Shown: one piece after another, positions 61,901 to 64,000 of the stretch
Position numbering within the stretch: position 1 is the first letter of the stretch
Layout of the letters: each line of letters starts with the position of its first letter
From: Pyrinomonadaceae bacterium
Lineage (GTDB): Bacteria; Acidobacteriota; Blastocatellia; Pyrinomonadales; Pyrinomonadaceae
Length of the DNA stretch: 64,000 bases
Assembly: GCA_021463165.1 (NCBI GenBank)
Contig: JAJTWY010000009.1
Coordinates: forward strand, 1 to 64,000
Direction of reading: 5' to 3'
Program-made: the position numbers and the translations under genes
The notes under the pieces: generated by a model
What the model was told of the DNA's origin: nothing
What the model saw: only the letters and a program-made list of their open reading frames with translations
Databases searched by the model: none

Positions 61901-62726
61901 TACGGATCAGCTTCGGACGGGCAATGCCGGCACGGTTATTGAACCAGGTGTTGGCCGTCGTCGCCGTGTTACGATGGTAATTATACAGTGCACCGTGAAA
62001 ATCGTTGGATCCGCTCTTGGTGATGAGCGAGATCTGGGCACCCGACGAACGGCCCTTTGAGGCGTCCGGATTCGACGTGGTCACACGGAACTCATCTACT
62101 GAGTCAGGGTTGACACGAAGCACAGGTGCGAATGCCGAAGCATCCTGCTGGTTATTGACGTCGATGCCGTCCAGGGTGATATTCGCCTGGTCCGAGCGTC
62201 CGCCGGCAACCGAACCGTCAGGCGTCACGGCAGCCTGAAGGCTGAGAAGATTGGCCACGTTTCGTCCCTGCAGCGGCAGATTCAGGATCTGCCTGGAAAC
62301 AAAGTTGTTTCCCAAGCTGGCATCGCCGGTGTTGACAATGCTTTCGAGGCCGGCGGCATCGACATTGACCACCTCAGTGACCTGGCCGATCTCGAGCGCG
62401 ACATTGATCGTGACCGTATTATCAACCAGCGCCTGAAAATTTGAAACGCTAGCCTTTTTGAAGCCGCTCATCTCCACCTCGAGACGGTAGGCTCCGGGCT
62501 GAACCGACGCGAATGTGTAGGATCCCGAATCATTTGAGATCGCGGTTCGTGCGGTCCCTTGACCGCTAATTAGTTTGACCGTAGCACCCGATACGGCGTT
62601 ACCCTGGGGGTCGGTAACCGAGCCCGTCACGGTTGACGTGCCGACCTGCGCCCATGCCGACGCAGTCGCGAGTACGATCATCAGAGCTGATGTCATAAAG
62701 CTAACAATCAGGTTCCTTTTTTTCAT
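58977..62726 (-). CDS. Oar-like TonB-dependent receptor with carboxypeptidase-regulatory-like domain
   Basis: A 1249-residue outer-membrane protein. The signal peptide covers residues 1-26 (SALMIVLATASAWAQ). The carboxypeptidase-regulatory-like domain follows at about residues 28-115 (GTSTVTGSVTDPQGNAVSGATVKL, GSYTFASVQPGAYRLEVEMSGFKK). The plug contains NLPLQGRNVANLLSLQAAVTPDG and a receptor-type NNQQDASAF...DSVDEFRVTTSN region. A long barrel follows, ending RNSPRIMQFALRYDF with terminal Phe. AGGAGG seven bases before the ATG at 62726 fixes the start. Such receptors are abundant in Acidobacteriota; the ligand is unknown. Confidence 0.92.
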   Translation of the reverse strand: MKKRNLIVSFMTSALMIVLATASAWAQVGTSTVTGSVTDPQGNAVSGATVKLISGQGTARTAISNDSGSYTFASVQPGAYRLEVEMSGFKKASVSNFQALVDNTVTINVALEIGQVTEVVNVDAAGLESIVNTGDASLGNNFVSRQILNLPLQGRNVANLLSLQAAVTPDGSVAGGRSDQANITLDGIDVNNQQDASAFAPVLRVNPDSVDEFRVTTSNPDASKGRSSGAQISLITKSGSNDFHGALYNYHRNTATTANTWFNNRAGIARPKLIRNLFGGRIGGPIVKDRFFFFYNYEGMREAKGASVARLVPSATLGQGTIQFVDNTGQNWSINTSQINSMTLNGAPVVDVNPLVPTLFAGVAQRYPINDSTQGDGRNSGGFRFNAPAPVEQNAHTARFDWMVTGDQRHQVSIRGNYQQDVAGAAPYFPDTPATDTWSHPLGFSATHTWLMNSNLTNRLSYGMTRIAFSDQGDSSDPAISFRYIFQPSFFARTFSRTNPTTNITDDLTWIKGNHTWQFGTNIRLIKNTRVNFARSFDNGITNPSAMASNVARTIINQFITAQTGATRSVASAWDVPTQGAIVALIGRLTGYGANFNFDTKGALLPANTGIRREFKTEEYDFYLQDTWKIRPNLTLTAGLRYGLSVPVYETAGYETVPSIKLSDYLERAKEAMNIGGNYRETLSVRRAGKVNGLDSIYPMDKDNLQPRLSLAWSPEFSSGVLGKLFGKQSESVFRAGFAITNDYFGQQLATNWDGANTLGFSSSATINVNTYNLTTNPAPLYTGPSMAIRSLPNLTIPGTLTFPQTAPVRNPGAGKIETSLDQNLQSPVNYSWNISYGRRLPGSIWVDAAYVGRLARNLLAGRDVMMLRDVRDPISGMSYNEAGTIIDRLLQANAPVSSVPNLAFYNNMWAPGSLGAIFGCPTGTGGPSGTACTNTQAMYELVPNIAGDWTYTMQLLDQYAGSRYFFQGQYDSLSAFGTFSKSDYHGATLSFRQRLSSGITWDFNYTFAKSLDDSSGLQTGGLFGSTFILNAFRTQDQRSVSDFDLKHVINFNGVWDLPVGRGRKFGSGMNKVMNALIGGWQLSGIFRYDSGYPYTGGFFDATGWQTNWNIRSYNTQLRPIKTGTYYGEASAACTSGCDIPNIFADADAAYASFRTPHPGETGTRNAIRYPSSFNIDAGLAKSFDMPWKEGHKINFRWDVFNVSNTPIFGGQAAATIGYTGSAAGTTFGRYTGLRNSPRIMQFALRYDF

Positions 62727-63209
62727 ACATATCCTCCTAAATTTCCTCTTGATAATGCCGTTTCGCTCCTGCGAAACAGCCAGCAACCCTAACCGACCAG
62801 CAGTCAAAACCAGCGACCGAAGTGGTGTTGATCCGAAGAACTAATGGCAGCAAGCAGCTTGAGATTCATCACACAAGTAACAGAGACTTTGCAATTATCA
62901 AATTAGCCGTAGAACCGTCTATCGCGATCAATCCTTTGGACATTGTTTCAGTAAGGCACGCATCGTGCCAATGGCTCCGGCCATGCCCGGCTGGCGTCAC
63001 CGCCGCGACAAAACTCTAACTTCTGGAGCCGGGAATCGATAGAACGACGTAATTATCGGGGGAAAAGCCTTCATCTTCAAGTCGGCTCCGGACTGGTTGG
63101 CAAATGCAAAGACAGGCTCAGGCGGGCTGATCGTGCATCGATAGCATCCGAAAGGTCGGTTTTTATGGAGAGACGTACGAAATATTGGATAACGAACTTC
63201 GGGCCTCGG
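62727..63209. other. Intergenic region upstream of the Oar-like receptor
   Basis: The 483 bases between the receptor start and the next minus-strand gene hold no convincing gene on either strand. The receptor's ribosome site is at the left end. A CCGA/TCGG mini-stem followed by T5 near 63147-63163 points right and has no gene to end. No promoter box is good enough to call. Confidence 0.5.
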
Positions 63210-64000
63210 CTAGGTGAGCCTCTGCACAAGATGTTTCGCGGCGGTGACTCCCATTCCGATCGCGGAGTTCAGCGTCGGCGAGATGGGGTTGGCAACGTCG
63301 CCGACGGCATACACGAGATCTACTTGCGTTGAACCGTGTGCGTCGACCTTGATGTAGCCCGAGTCATCCAACTCCAGTTGGCTAGCGAACGCTTCGGAGT
63401 TCGGCATCACGCCTACTCGGATGAGCACGAGATCGGCGTTGATCCGGTGATACTCAGCCCCAGGACCGCTAATCGTTACAGTCTCGACATGTTCCGTTCC
63501 GTCGATCGAAGAAAGCCGACAGGAAGTGCGAACGTCAATGTTCTTCAATTCGGCGATCTGGTCCATGAAGATCTTTCGGGCCGTAAAGTTCTCTCTTCTG
63601 TGTACGAGAGTGATCGAACGGGCCCGCTTTGCGAGCATGACCGCATTCTCGGCAGCGGCATCTCCACCGCCAACAACCACGACTCTCTTTCCTTCGGTCT
63701 GATCCAGGCTCTTTGCCCCGGATCCCAGCACACCGCGGCCAATGAATTCCTGCTCGCCGGGAATACCAAGGCTGCGGCGCCGAACGCCGGTAGCGACCAC
63801 GATCGAACGGCCCGTGAATACCCGGCCGTCCTCCGTTTCAATTCGCTTTGCTGCCAGGTCTACGGCTTTTACATCTACCGAGGTCGTAATCTCAGTACAT
63901 GAAGCTCCCGCCTGCTGGCCGAGCCGCTCCCGTAGTTCGGCCGGCTCGATCTGCCCGAACCCGAGAAAGTTTCTGATAGTATTGAAGGTCCAGTTCAATT
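63210..64000 (-). CDS. TrxR-like FAD/NAD(P)-dependent oxidoreductase, 5' end outside the window
   Basis: The C-terminal 263 residues of a flavoprotein; the N-terminal FAD motif lies beyond the right edge. RSIVVATGVRRRSLGIPGE follows the FAD domain. KRVVVVGGGDAAAENAVMLAKRARSITLVHRR is the NAD(P)-binding motif, and VDLVYAVGDVANPISPTLNSAIGMGVTAAKHLV is the second FAD contact. Thioredoxin reductases carry CxxC just before the NADPH motif; here the segment reads VLGSGAKSLDQTEG with no Cys. It is therefore more likely a ferredoxin/flavodoxin-NADP reductase-type or other reductase than a thioredoxin reductase. Confidence 0.85.
   Translation of the reverse strand, partial: LNWTFNTIRNFLGFGQIEPAELRERLGQQAGASCTEITTSVDVKAVDLAAKRIETEDGRVFTGRSIVVATGVRRRSLGIPGEQEFIGRGVLGSGAKSLDQTEGKRVVVVGGGDAAAENAVMLAKRARSITLVHRRENFTARKIFMDQIAELKNIDVRTSCRLSSIDGTEHVETVTISGPGAEYHRINADLVLIRVGVMPNSEAFASQLELDDSGYIKVDAHGSTQVDLVYAVGDVANPISPTLNSAIGMGVTAAKHLVQRLT

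Noticed and set aside
63140..63165. Mini-hairpin CCGA/TCGG with T5 as a terminator
   Set aside because: The stem is only four pairs and no plus-strand gene precedes it.

Overview
The window looks like chromosomal DNA of an Acidobacteriota bacterium, probably class Blastocatellia. The reasons are two Oar-type TonB-dependent receptors with a carboxypeptidase-regulatory-like N-terminus or the matching C-terminal tail, moderately high GC without extreme codon bias, a bTHX ribosomal protein gene, and many secreted repeat proteins of the kind common in that phylum. This taxonomic call is inference from gene content. No rRNA or tRNA gene was seen; the only certain structural RNA is a tmRNA. No phage, insertion sequence or CRISPR array was seen.

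Layout. 1-9838: the tail of an Oar-like receptor, a D-aminoacylase-type amidohydrolase, a ferritin-like protein, lipA, beta-carbonic anhydrase, a frameshifted DUF1684 gene, Fe/Mn superoxide dismutase, a 2Fe-2S ferredoxin, lpxI, a secreted M28 peptidase and rsmI. A promoter and terminator with no gene between them lie at 3350-3572. 9965-19638: a repeat-bearing secreted protein, a subtilase with a small upstream partner, a DUF2085 membrane protein, PEP synthase and class II fructose bisphosphatase (gluconeogenesis), a ferredoxin and a TonB receptor. 19784-26817: a glycan locus with a UDP-GlcNAc 2-epimerase, a deacetylase-like/GT2 fusion whose deacetylase half has lost key residues, an FAD protein, a second and intact deacetylase, and a GT39-like membrane transferase. 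26814-35589: a small zinc-ribbon protein, peptide deformylase, a secreted duplicated-domain protein, trmB, rhomboid, fabG, tmRNA, moaE, an FG-GAP repeat protein, moaD, thiG, thiS and an unknown protein.

35842-56159 is the respiratory complex I cluster in the order nuoA-B-C-D-E-F-G-H-J-K-L-M-N. It starts from a near-consensus promoter and is packed on one strand. Unrelated genes interrupt it. A HicB/HicA toxin-antitoxin pair (hicA frameshifted) and an NTF2-like protein sit between nuoE and nuoF. A secreted lipase, a beta/gamma-crystallin-like protein, a second secreted hydrolase, bTHX and a DUF1579 protein sit between nuoF and nuoG. An AbiEii-like nucleotidyltransferase overlaps nuoK and may reach nuoL. 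nuoI is absent, and an imperfect inverted repeat fills its usual place. A decayed second copy of the start of the bTHX-DUF1579 gene pair survives at 42731-42849, which suggests that the block between nuoF and nuoG arose by duplication or recombination.

56168-64000: an unknown protein, a class I glutamine amidotransferase-like protein, a secreted TPR protein, a 1249-residue Oar-like receptor, and a TrxR-like flavoprotein cut by the window edge. Several start sites differ from the longest open frames; they were chosen from ribosome binding sites and family N-termini.
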